From Pseudarthrobacter naphthalenicus (GTDB taxonomy: Bacteria; Actinomycetota; Actinomycetes; Actinomycetales; Micrococcaceae): a stretch of DNA of 64,000 nt. Positions 8,537-18,821 of the stretch are shown one piece after another. How positions within the stretch are numbered: position 1 is the first letter of the stretch; each line of letters begins with the position of its first letter. The DNA lies in contig NZ_JARESG010000008.1 of the NCBI RefSeq assembly GCF_029076445.1, forward strand, positions 1 through 64,000. The letters are read 5' to 3'. The notes below the pieces were generated by a model that made no database searches, had not been told where the DNA came from, and saw nothing but the letters and a program-made list of their open reading frames with translations. Made by a program: the position numbers and the translations under genes.

Positions 8537-10939
8537 ATGGCTGACACGACGGCGATAACTGGCGTTCATGTGATGTGGTTCGATGAAGTGGGGATGGGCG
8601 ACGTGCCGGCCGTAGGCGGCAAAAACGCGTCGCTGGGTGAACTGACCCGCTCCCTGCTGAGTTCCGGCGTCCGGGTTCCGGAGGGCTTCGCCACCACCGC
8701 CGCAGCGTACCGTGCCTTTGTGGCCGCGAACGGCCTCGAGGGGCAAATACGCACCTCGATTGAGAACTACCGTGCGGGCCGCGCAACCCTGCGGGAGGCG
8801 GGGGAGGCCATCCGGGAGCTCATTCTCGAAGCCCAGTTCCCGCCCGACATCGCCGCCACCATCCGGGAACACTACAAGGCACTGTGCGAACGCACCGGCC
8901 AGGCCAGGGCGTCGGTGGCTGTGCGCAGCAGCGCCACAGCCGAGGACCTCCCGGACGCGAGTTTCGCCGGCCAACAGGAAACATTCCTGAACATTTCCGG
9001 GGAACGGGAGCTCCTGGAAGCCTGCAGGCGCTGCTACGCCTCCCTGTTTACTGACCGGGCCATCTCGTACCGGGAAATCAAGGGGTTCGACCACCTGGAG
9101 GTGGCACTGTCCGTCGGGGTGCAGCGGATGGTGCGCTCAGACATTGGCGCCTCCGGGGTGATGTTTTCGATCGACACAGAGTCCGGGTTCCCCCGCAGTG
9201 TCCTGATCAGTGCTGCGTGGGGACTGGGCGAAACAGTGGTTCAGGGAAGCATCAATCCGGACAAGTACCAGGTGTTCAAGCCGTTACTGGCTGATCCGGA
9301 ACTGACTCCGATCATCGAAAAGACCATGGGAGCCAAGGAACGCAAGATGGTCTACAGCCGCGGCGGCCATGCGAGGACCAGGACGGTGGACACCTCGGAC
9401 CAGGAACGCCGGTCCTTCGTCCTGACCGATGCCGAGACGGTGCGGCTGGCCCGCTGGGCTGTGGCGGTGGAGGACCATTACGGCCGTCCGATGGACATGG
9501 AGTGGGCCAAGGACGGCGCCACCGGGGAACTGTTTATGGTTCAGGCCCGGCCCGAAACTGTCCAGGCGAGGCGCAGCGGCTCAGTGTTCAGCGTCTACCA
9601 CCTTCGCGAGTCGGGGCGGCTCCTGGCGGAAGGCGCGGCGATCGGCGAATCGATCGCGCACGGCCTCGCCTGCGTGGTGCGGGACGCCAAAGACATCGAT
9701 GATTTCCGGGACGGCTCCATCCTGGTCACCCGGATGACCGACCCTGACTGGGTTCCCATCATGCAGCGGGCCGCCGGCATTGTTACTGACCACGGCGGCC
9801 CCACCAGCCACGCCGCCATCGTCAGCAGGGAACTGGGTGTCCCCGCCGTCGTCGGCACCGGTAACGGCACCTCGGTGCTCGAGAACGGCCAACCCATCAC
9901 GCTTTCCTGCGCCGGAGGAGAGGACGGACAGGTCTACGCCGGCACCCTGGCGTTCGACGTGGAGCAGGTTGACCTGGGGGCGCTGCCGGAGACACGGACT
10001 GCTGTGATGGTCAACATCGCCAGCCCCTCAGCCGCCTTCCAATGGTGGCGCCTGCCGGCGGCGGGCGTGGGCTTGGCGAGGATGGAATTTATCATCAGTA
10101 ACCTCATCCGGATCCATCCCATGGCCCTGGTCCACCCGGAACGGGTACGGGATCCCGGCGAGGCCGGGCGCATCAGGGAGATCACGCACGGCTATCCGGA
10201 CCTGCAGGAGTACTTCGTTGATGTGCTGGCACCGGGCATCGGAAAAATTGCCGCGCCCTATCACCCGAACCCGGTGATTGTCAGGCTCAGCGACTTCAAG
10301 AGCAACGAGTACGGCCACCTGATTGGCGGCGGCTCCTTCGAAGTTGCCGAGGAGAACCCCATGCTGGGCTTTCGCGGGGCCTCGCGCTACTACAACGAGC
10401 GCTACCGCGAAGGGTTCGCCCTGGAGTGCCGCGCGCTGAAGCGGGTGCGGGAGGACCTCGGGTTTACGAACGTCATCATTATGGTCCCGTTCTGCCGGAC
10501 ACCCCACGAGGCCGGCCTGGTGATCAAGGAGATGGCGGCAAACGGCCTGGTCCGCGGCGAGCACGGCCTGAAGGTGTACATGATGTGCGAGATTCCCTCC
10601 AACGTCATCCTTGCCTCGGAGTTCGCCGGCCTCTTTGACGGTTTCTCCATCGGATCCAATGACCTGACCCAGCTTGTCCTCGGGGTGGACCGGGACTCAG
10701 AGCAGCTGGCGGGACTGTTCGATGAGAGGGACGAAGCCGTGACATCGATGATCGGCCAGGTCATCGACCGGGCTCACGCGGCCGGTATCAAGGTGGGGAT
10801 CTGCGGGCAGGGTCCGAGCAACCACGCCGATTTCGCGGAGTTCCTGGTGAGGGCAGGCATCGATTCGATTTCGCTCAACCCGGACACTTTCCTCAAAACC
10901 GTCCCGGTGATCGCGGCCGCAGAGAAATCCGCTTCGTGA
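8537..10939 (+). CDS. ppsA: Phosphoenolpyruvate synthase (pyruvate, water dikinase)
   Basis: About 800 residues with the full PPS layout. There is an N-terminal ATP-binding domain (VGGKNASLGEL, AVRSSATAEDLPDASFAGQQETFLN split by the usual spacing), a central phosphohistidine domain (GGPTSHAAIVSRELG; H425, equivalent to E. coli His421), and a C-terminal PEP/pyruvate barrel ending in GICGQGPSNH and SLNPDTF. It catalyses pyruvate + ATP + H2O to PEP + AMP + Pi. ATG 8537 has AAGGA 7 nt upstream, so independent translation is plausible although the ATPase frame runs in without a stop. Its TGA overlaps the pfk GTG by 4 nt (GTGA), implying coupling to phosphofructokinase. A DevR-like box lies 35 nt upstream. 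Confidence 0.95.
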   Translation: MADTTAITGVHVMWFDEVGMGDVPAVGGKNASLGELTRSLLSSGVRVPEGFATTAAAYRAFVAANGLEGQIRTSIENYRAGRATLREAGEAIRELILEAQFPPDIAATIREHYKALCERTGQARASVAVRSSATAEDLPDASFAGQQETFLNISGERELLEACRRCYASLFTDRAISYREIKGFDHLEVALSVGVQRMVRSDIGASGVMFSIDTESGFPRSVLISAAWGLGETVVQGSINPDKYQVFKPLLADPELTPIIEKTMGAKERKMVYSRGGHARTRTVDTSDQERRSFVLTDAETVRLARWAVAVEDHYGRPMDMEWAKDGATGELFMVQARPETVQARRSGSVFSVYHLRESGRLLAEGAAIGESIAHGLACVVRDAKDIDDFRDGSILVTRMTDPDWVPIMQRAAGIVTDHGGPTSHAAIVSRELGVPAVVGTGNGTSVLENGQPITLSCAGGEDGQVYAGTLAFDVEQVDLGALPETRTAVMVNIASPSAAFQWWRLPAAGVGLARMEFIISNLIRIHPMALVHPERVRDPGEAGRIREITHGYPDLQEYFVDVLAPGIGKIAAPYHPNPVIVRLSDFKSNEYGHLIGGGSFEVAEENPMLGFRGASRYYNERYREGFALECRALKRVREDLGFTNVIIMVPFCRTPHEAGLVIKEMAANGLVRGEHGLKVYMMCEIPSNVILASEFAGLFDGFSIGSNDLTQLVLGVDRDSEQLAGLFDERDEAVTSMIGQVIDRAHAAGIKVGICGQGPSNHADFAEFLVRAGIDSISLNPDTFLKTVPVIAAAEKSAS

Positions 10940-11961
10940 CCCGCCTGGGCATTCTGACCAGCGGTGGGGACTGTCCCGGAATCAACGCCGTGATCCGTGG
11001 CGCCGTCCTGCGGGGAGTCATTACCTACGGCTACGAGTTCGTCGGGTTCCGCGACGGCTGGCGCGGGGTGCTTGATCGGGATTTTGTCCCGCTGCCCCGC
11101 CATGCTGTGCGGGGGTTGTCCCGCCTGGGCGGAACCGTGCTCGGCACGTCGCGGACCAACCCGCTCAGGGATGGCAGCCCCGAAACGTTGCGCCGGAGCC
11201 TTGAAGAACTGGGCGTGGACGGCCTGGTGGCCATCGGGGGAGAAGGGACGCTGGCGGCGGCGCGGGAACTCTCCGACGCGGGGATCAACGTTGTGGGCGT
11301 TCCTAAAACCATTGACAACGACCTTGACGCCACCGACGTCACGTTTGGGTTCGACACGGCGGTCCAGACAGCCACCGAGGCGATCGACCGGCTGCGGACC
11401 ACCGGCGAGTCACATCACCGGTGCATGATTGCTGAGGTGATGGGCCGGAACGCCGGCTGGATTGCGCTGCACGCGGGGATGGCGTCAGGTGCCCACGCCA
11501 TCCTCATCCCGGAGCAGAGAGTCACCTTGGAGCAGGTCGCCCGGTGGGTGCAGTCCGCCTACCACCGCGGGCGGGCCCCACTGGTGGTGGTTGCCGAGGC
11601 GTTCGTCCCTGCGGGCCGCGAAGCGCCCTATTCGCCGCGCGGGCTTGATACTTTCGGCCGGCCCCGGCTGGGCGGGATCGGAGTTTTGCTCGAACAGGAA
11701 CTGCAGCACATGACGGGGATTGAGACCAGGGCCACCGTCCTGGGGCACATCCAGCGCGGTGGCGCCCCGACGGCCACAGACAGGGTGCTTGCGACGAGGC
11801 TGGGAATGGCGGCCACGGCGTCGGCGGCGGAGGGCCGCTGGGGGACAATGGTCTCCCTGCGCGGCACCAACATTGTCAATGTGGGCTTCGAAGCCGCCCT
11901 TGGCCGGCTCAAAACCGTGCCAGAGGACCGCTACCTGGAGGCAGCGGTCCTCTTCGGTTGA
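10936..11961 (+). CDS. pfkA: 6-phosphofructokinase (PfkA family, G104/K124 type)
   Basis: A 341-residue PfkA-family enzyme. It has an N-terminal GGDCPG phosphate loop, GGEGT at residues 101-105, PKTIDND at 123-129, MGRNAGWIA, and RGGAPTATDR near the C-terminus. It phosphorylates fructose-6-phosphate at C1. The phosphoryl-donor positions are G104 (typical of ATP enzymes; PPi enzymes have Asp) and K124 (shared with PPi enzymes and with actinobacterial ATP-PFKs). E103 replaces the usual Asp, so donor preference is not fully certain. The GTG start overlaps the pps stop. It is the last gene of the 2682-11961 operon, in which PPS and PFK run the same interconversion in opposite directions. Confidence 0.93.
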   Translation: MTRLGILTSGGDCPGINAVIRGAVLRGVITYGYEFVGFRDGWRGVLDRDFVPLPRHAVRGLSRLGGTVLGTSRTNPLRDGSPETLRRSLEELGVDGLVAIGGEGTLAAARELSDAGINVVGVPKTIDNDLDATDVTFGFDTAVQTATEAIDRLRTTGESHHRCMIAEVMGRNAGWIALHAGMASGAHAILIPEQRVTLEQVARWVQSAYHRGRAPLVVVAEAFVPAGREAPYSPRGLDTFGRPRLGGIGVLLEQELQHMTGIETRATVLGHIQRGGAPTATDRVLATRLGMAATASAAEGRWGTMVSLRGTNIVNVGFEAALGRLKTVPEDRYLEAAVLFG

Positions 11962-12036
11962 CCACGGATCGGTTGAGCACGGGGTGGGCGCGGTTCCTGG
12001 TTCAGCGGGCCCGTCCTGGTTTAGCGGGCGCGGTGG

Positions 12037-12459
12037 TCAGCCGCGGGTGATCTCGATCTTCCGTGCGGGGGCTTCCTGCGACTTGGCCGGTACGGGGGTG
12101 CGGACCTCAAGCACGCCGTCCTTGTAGGAGGCGGTGATGTCGTCCGGCTTGACACCGTCAGGCAATGCCACCCTCCGGACAAACGAACCGTACCGAAACT
12201 CGGACCGGTAACTGTCCTTTCCCTTTTGCTCGGACTGTTCCCTGCGCTCGGCCTTGATTTCCAGGGCCCCGTCCACGATGGAAACGTTGACGTCCTTCTC
12301 CGGATCGATGCCCGGCAGTTCAGCGCGGACAACAAGCGTGTTCCCTTCAACAGCTTCTTCGACCCGGATGCCCGATGCCGCAGTATCTCCTTCAAAAAGC
12401 CTCTCGATCATTTCGACGGGGGACCGCCGGGTGTCGAACCACTTCATCAAATCAGCCAT
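12037..12459 (-). CDS. Hsp20/alpha-crystallin small heat shock protein
   Basis: A 140-residue small heat shock protein. It has a short N-terminal arm (residues 1-28), an alpha-crystallin domain (about 29-125) with VRAELPGIDPEKDVNV, YGSFVRRVALP and KDGVLEV, and a C-terminal RKIEI anchor motif (the I-x-I type element). It is an ATP-independent holdase that binds unfolding proteins. ATG 12459 has GGAGG 6 nt upstream; a much longer frame running into 13680 has no support. A DevR-like box lies 81 nt upstream in the shared divergent promoter. HspX, the mycobacterial counterpart, is the hallmark DosR target. Confidence 0.93.
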   Translation of the reverse strand: MADLMKWFDTRRSPVEMIERLFEGDTAASGIRVEEAVEGNTLVVRAELPGIDPEKDVNVSIVDGALEIKAERREQSEQKGKDSYRSEFRYGSFVRRVALPDGVKPDDITASYKDGVLEVRTPVPAKSQEAPARKIEITRG

Positions 12460-12540
12460 TTTCTGCCTCCTTGCAATGATGGCCGGTGGGGATAAAGATT
12501 GGTGCTCCTTAAGACTCCTGCCGTGCACCGGACGGTCCCA

Positions 12541-12554
12541 GAGGCTTTGGTCCC
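12541..12554. promoter_or_regulatory. DevR/DosR-like box between hsp20 and the flavin protein gene
   Basis: On the minus strand it reads GGGACCAAAGCCTC, a 5-4-5 DosR-type element with a perfect GGGAC half. It lies in the divergent region between hsp20 (81 nt) and the gene at 12691 (136 nt). A second GGGACC follows directly (12532-12539, minus strand). Confidence 0.6.
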
Positions 12555-12690
12555 GGCAGGCAAGTGAGCAACGTGAAAGGCACACGGCAACGGTGAAGCG
12601 CGCGTCACCTCGCAGGCTGCGCACACCGGGCGGGGGATGCAGGGGGCGGGGGTACAGCAGGCCGGGGATGCAGGGGGCTAGGATCAGTGC

Positions 12691-13155
12691 ATGAGCACCT
12701 CCCCGCCAGAGTCTCACATCGAAAACCTCGCCCCGGACGAGTGCTGGAAATACCTGCGGTCCTCGTACATCGGGAGACTGGCTGTGATCAACGGCGGGGC
12801 TCCTGAGATTTTCCCGGTGAATTTCATGGTGGTCGAGGAAACCGTGGTCTTCCGTACGGCGCCCGGGACGAAACTGCGGGCCCTCCTGAAGGGCACCGCC
12901 GCGGCCTTCGAGGTGGACGGCCTGAACCCCTATGGAACCGAGGTCTGGAGCGTTGTGCTGAAGGGCGAGCCTGGGACTTTCGACGGCGATCCGGCGGCCC
13001 TGCAGGAAGCCGGTCCTGACCGGGACCCCTGGCAGCCGGGCCTCAAGGAACATCTGGTGCAAATCCGTCCGGCCGAAATTTCCGGCCGACGCTTCCCCGT
13101 GACGCCGCGCACGCGCTGGTGGCCGCCGCAGGACTTTTCGGCCGACTGGCTCTAA
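12691..13155 (+). CDS. Pyridoxamine 5'-phosphate oxidase-like flavin-binding protein (copy 1)
   Basis: A 154-residue split-barrel protein of the PNPOx/FMN-binding superfamily: CWKYLRSSYIGRLAV, EIFPVNFMV, VVFRTAPGTKL, WSVVLKGE and SGRRF. These blocks recur in the copies at 19834 and 24727. Such actinobacterial proteins bind FMN or F420 and act as small oxidoreductases; the substrate is unknown. It is divergent from hsp20, with the DevR-like box between them, so it is probably co-induced. It is convergent with the CtpE-like ATPase gene that ends at 13191. Confidence 0.85.
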   Translation: MSTSPPESHIENLAPDECWKYLRSSYIGRLAVINGGAPEIFPVNFMVVEETVVFRTAPGTKLRALLKGTAAAFEVDGLNPYGTEVWSVVLKGEPGTFDGDPAALQEAGPDRDPWQPGLKEHLVQIRPAEISGRRFPVTPRTRWWPPQDFSADWL

Positions 13156-13190
13156 CGGCAGGCTCGGACAGCAGGCTCCGACAGCAGTCT

Positions 13191-15662
<2,472 letters not shown>

Positions 15663-15732
15663 GGCGCCTGCGGGAGGGCTTTGTCCGGCGTCTTTGCCCG
15701 GGCGGCTGCTTTGTCCACGGCACCGGGGCCTT

Positions 15733-16788
15733 TCATGCCGAGATGACCACCTTCAAGGCGCTGGTTTCGGCGGCGCGGGCGAAGGTGTCGTAGGCCTCGA
15801 GGAACTGGTCGAAACTGAAGCGGTGCGTCGCGAATTTTTCCGCAGGCAGCTTCTGCTGGGCCACGAGCTTCAGCAGCATGGGCGTGGTGTTGGCGTTCAC
15901 CAGTCCCATGCTGATGTTGATGTTCTGAATCCAGAGGTTCTCCACATGGAGTTCAACGGACTTGCCATGGACCCCGACGTTGGCGATGTTGCCGCCCGGC
16001 CGGACAATGTCCGTGCACATGCTGAAGGTGGTGGGAATTCCCACTGCTTCGATGGCTACGTCCACGCCCTGGCCGTCTGTCAGGGCCAACACCTGTTCCT
16101 TCCAGTCGGCGTCGCCGGACCGGACCACATGCGTGGCACCGAACTCGCGGGACTTCTCCAGGCGGTTCCCGTCCAGGTCCACGGCGATGATGGTGGCTGC
16201 ACCGTAGAGCCCGGCGGTGGCGATCGCTGCGAGGCCCACCGGGCCGGCACCAATAACGGCCACCGTGTCGCCGGGCTTCACCCGGCCGTACTGCACCCCG
16301 ATTTCGAAGCCCGTGGGGAGGATGTCCGAGAGCATCACGGCCTGTTCGTCGCTGACCCCGGGCGGCAGCAGGTGCAGGGAGTTCTCGGCGTAGGGGACGC
16401 GCACGTATTCGGCCTGGGTACCGTCGATCAGGTGGCCGAACACCCAGCCGATGCCCGGGGCTCCCTCCTCGCCCATGCAGTGCGAATAAAGGCCCACTTT
16501 GCAGTTGGCGCAGTGGCCGCAGGACTTGATGCACGAGATGATGACGCGGTCGCCGGGTTTGAGGCTGGTCACTGACGAGCCGACCTCCGTGATGGTGCCC
16601 ACGCCTTCGTGGCCCAGGATCCGTCCTTCCGTCACGGCCGGTACGTCGCCCTTGAGGATGTGCAGGTCAGTGCCGCAGATGGTGGTGGTGTCCACCTTGA
16701 CGATGGCATCGGCCGGATTCTTAATCGCCGGATCGGGCACATCGGTCCAGGATTTCTTCCCGGGGCCGCCGTAAACGATAGCTTTCAT
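15733..16788 (-). CDS. Zinc-dependent alcohol dehydrogenase (MDR family)
   Basis: A 351-residue medium-chain zinc ADH. It has catalytic-zinc ligands in CGTDLHILKG and GHEGVG, a structural-zinc region with several Cys (CGHCANCKVGLYSHC), and a Rossmann GAGPVGLAA for NAD(P). It oxidises or reduces alcohols and aldehydes, and under oxygen limitation could regenerate NAD+. ATG 16788 has GAGG 8 nt upstream. The near-perfect DevR box at 16882 lies 93 nt upstream. The CtpE-like ATPase gene follows in the same direction. Confidence 0.93.
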   Translation of the reverse strand: MKAIVYGGPGKKSWTDVPDPAIKNPADAIVKVDTTTICGTDLHILKGDVPAVTEGRILGHEGVGTITEVGSSVTSLKPGDRVIISCIKSCGHCANCKVGLYSHCMGEEGAPGIGWVFGHLIDGTQAEYVRVPYAENSLHLLPPGVSDEQAVMLSDILPTGFEIGVQYGRVKPGDTVAVIGAGPVGLAAIATAGLYGAATIIAVDLDGNRLEKSREFGATHVVRSGDADWKEQVLALTDGQGVDVAIEAVGIPTTFSMCTDIVRPGGNIANVGVHGKSVELHVENLWIQNINISMGLVNANTTPMLLKLVAQQKLPAEKFATHRFSFDQFLEAYDTFARAAETSALKVVISA

Positions 16789-16881
16789 GTCCGTTCCTCG
16801 CTGTTGTTGTTCAATGGGGTCCACCCTGCGGGCGGAACACTGCTCCATCTCAACGATGGAGCGCGGGCGCCGCCGCGGTAA

Positions 16882-16895
16882 GGGACAAAGGTCCC
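16882..16895. promoter_or_regulatory. Perfect DevR/DosR box GGGACAAAGGTCCC
   Basis: Perfect 5-bp inverted repeat (GGGAC / GTCCC) separated by AAAG, the same architecture as the mycobacterial DosR consensus GGGACTWWAGTCCC. It sits 93 nt upstream of the alcohol dehydrogenase ATG. It is the best site in the window and anchors the others. Confidence 0.8.
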
Positions 16896-16948
16896 GGAAA
16901 GCACGACGGCGGTAGGTCGCCCCTGCGCAGCCGCCCCGCCGGAACGGT

Positions 16949-17788
16949 TCAGTTGCGGGAGATCAGCACCGGGCCGGTCGCATGGTGGAGGACGGCATGG
17001 GCATTGGAGCCGATGGTTCCTTTCAGGAGGCCGTGGCCTTTGCTTCCGACCACGATGAGGGCCGCGCCGCGGGAGGCATTGAGGAGTGCCCGGGGCACGG
17101 AGGCGTCCCGGACAAGGTCCTGGCTGATCGTCACCCTTGGAGCAAGGGCCTTGGCATCCTCAGCCACCCCCAGCAGGAGACGGCGTGCCGCTTCTCTTCC
17201 GGTTCCGGTTGCGTGGGCCATGCCATCGTGGGGCCGGATGACGTGGATGATCATCAGTTCGCTTCCGGTGGCACTGGCGAGGTCGCAGGCAAGCCGAAGT
17301 GCGCCGGCGGACCCGGACGGGTCGATTCCCACTACGATGCGTCCCTCCGGGTGGTTATCGAACCGGATCACCGCAACAGGGCAGGAGGCCGTTGCGGCGA
17401 GTTCCAGGCTGACGGATCCCACGAGGAGACCCAGGAACCCTCCTATACCGCGGCTGCCAAGCACCAGCATGCGGGCATCGCCGGCTATCCGCCGGAGGTG
17501 GCCGGCCGGCAGGCCGTACAGGAGCCGGCCGTGGACCGGGACCCGGGGCGCTACCGACACTGCCTCGGCTTTTCCCTGCTCAAGGATGGTCTGGGCCTGA
17601 TGTTGCAGGCCGCTGCCCTCGATTCCCCTGACCGGGCCAAGGTCGCTGGTCAGCAGGGGCCACAGCGAGCAATGGATCACGTGCAGTTCACAATCCAGGT
17701 AGGTGGCATGCCGGGCGGCCCAGCGCACCGCCGCGCCCGCCTCTGCCGAACCGTCGTAGCCAACAACAATGCGGTCAGGCGCGGGCAT
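16949..17788 (-). CDS. Universal stress protein, tandem two-domain
   Basis: A 279-residue protein with two UspA domains. Domain 1 begins IVVGYDGS and ends with GSRGIGGFLG...GSVS. Domain 2 begins IVVGIDPS and ends GSKGHGLLKGTIGS, the G-2x-G-9x-G-S/T ATP-binding signature in both. USPs of this ATP-binding type regulate growth arrest and respiration in mycobacteria. The start at ATG 17788 overlaps the upstream USP gene by 14 nt, so translation is probably coupled. It is the third gene of a three-USP run (18744 to 16949). Confidence 0.92.
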   Translation of the reverse strand: MPAPDRIVVGYDGSAEAGAAVRWAARHATYLDCELHVIHCSLWPLLTSDLGPVRGIEGSGLQHQAQTILEQGKAEAVSVAPRVPVHGRLLYGLPAGHLRRIAGDARMLVLGSRGIGGFLGLLVGSVSLELAATASCPVAVIRFDNHPEGRIVVGIDPSGSAGALRLACDLASATGSELMIIHVIRPHDGMAHATGTGREAARRLLLGVAEDAKALAPRVTISQDLVRDASVPRALLNASRGAALIVVGSKGHGLLKGTIGSNAHAVLHHATGPVLISRN

Positions 17789-18290
17789 GGCTGGACCCGG
17801 TCTGGCCACCCCCTTCTGCGGAGAGCTGCCCGGGAGCAACGGAGAACGCGGACGGCAGGTCGGTGCCATGCACCACCAGGACGGGGCATTTTGCGTGCTC
17901 CGCCACGGCGGCGCTCACCGCACCGAGCAACAGGCCCTCAAATCCGCCCCGGCCGCGGCTGCCCACCACGACCATCCGCGCAGTCCTGCTTTCTTCCACC
18001 AGGACTTTCGCCGGCGGCCCCTGGCAGGCGACCATTTCGAGCCCGACCGGAGTGGCGCCGTCGAACGCCTCCGACACAGCGGCCGCACAGACGCTCCGGG
18101 CCTCCTCTTCGGGGTCCCAGAGGAGGGGTGTAAACGTGCCCACGGCAATCTGGAATTGCCAGCACGTGACCGCCCGCAGACGGGCATTGAGCAACGGGGC
18201 CAGCGCCTGGGCCCAACGGAGTGCGGTGATGGACGGCACGCTCCCGTCCACTCCCACAACAATGACGTCGGGGTTAGGGGTTTGTTCCAT
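17775..18290 (-). CDS. Universal stress protein, single domain
   Basis: A 171-residue UspA-fold protein: VIVVGVDGSVPS at the N-terminus, VVVGSRGRGGFEGLLLGAVS as the ATP-binding signature, then CPVLVVHG. An unusual 25-residue polar tail follows the domain. ATG 18290 has GGGGAAG upstream. The gene overlaps its upstream USP neighbour by 17 nt and its downstream one by 14 nt, a compact cotranscribed trio. Confidence 0.9.
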   Translation of the reverse strand: MEQTPNPDVIVVGVDGSVPSITALRWAQALAPLLNARLRAVTCWQFQIAVGTFTPLLWDPEEEARSVCAAAVSEAFDGATPVGLEMVACQGPPAKVLVEESRTARMVVVGSRGRGGFEGLLLGAVSAAVAEHAKCPVLVVHGTDLPSAFSVAPGQLSAEGGGQTGSSHARA

Positions 18291-18744
18291 GGTCTTCCCC
18301 GGCTTCCTGGCTGACCACCACGACAGGACAATGCGCGTGGGCCGTGCACGCGGCACTGACCGAACCCATGAGCTGCCCCAGCAAGCCTCCGCGGCCCCGA
18401 CGGCCCACCACGAGCAGCTGGGCGTCCCGGCTTTCCTCCACCAGGACCTTGGCAGGGGAACCCACTTTGACCACTGCGACGAGGTGCTCGGGACGCTCCT
18501 GGCCAAAGGCCCTCTCGATGGCCTGCTCCATCAGGCGGCGGGCTATGGCTTCAAGTTCCGCGGGGGTGTCGAGGTCACCGCCGGGGGGCATGCGTTCCGG
18601 GAGATAGAAATCGGAGTAACCCAGGCATGTGAGAACCTTCAGCGGAGCGTCCAACGCCGTGGCCAGCCGGCCGGCGAGGCGCAGCGCCGCGGGGGAGAAT
18701 TCGGAACCGTCAATTCCAACCAGGATGTTTTTGCTTTCACTCAT
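18274..18744 (-). CDS. Universal stress protein, single domain
   Basis: A 156-residue UspA-fold protein with ILVGIDGSEFS, VVGRRGRGGLLGQLMGSVS and CPVVVVS. ATG 18744 has AAGGTGG upstream. It is the first gene of the three-USP operon. A weaker DevR-like site is centred about 43 nt upstream (18781-18794). The alcohol dehydrogenase gene at 18822 lies 77 nt upstream in the same direction. Confidence 0.9.
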   Translation of the reverse strand: MSESKNILVGIDGSEFSPAALRLAGRLATALDAPLKVLTCLGYSDFYLPERMPPGGDLDTPAELEAIARRLMEQAIERAFGQERPEHLVAVVKVGSPAKVLVEESRDAQLLVVGRRGRGGLLGQLMGSVSAACTAHAHCPVVVVSQEAGEDHGTNP

Positions 18745-18780
18745 GGCACCACCTTTGCCCAAAATCCGGCCCCGCAGCTA

Positions 18781-18794
18781 GGGCCGAAGGGCAC
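18781..18794. promoter_or_regulatory. Weak DevR/DosR-like box (GGGCCGAAGGGCAC)
   Basis: A 5-4-5 candidate with imperfect halves, 36 nt upstream of the first USP ATG. It resembles the site at 20330 (GGGACCTAGGGCAC). Included because of position and similarity; sequence alone is weak. Confidence 0.35.
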
Positions 18795-18821
18795 CAAGGT
18801 GGCCGCGGTGGCGGCCGCATG

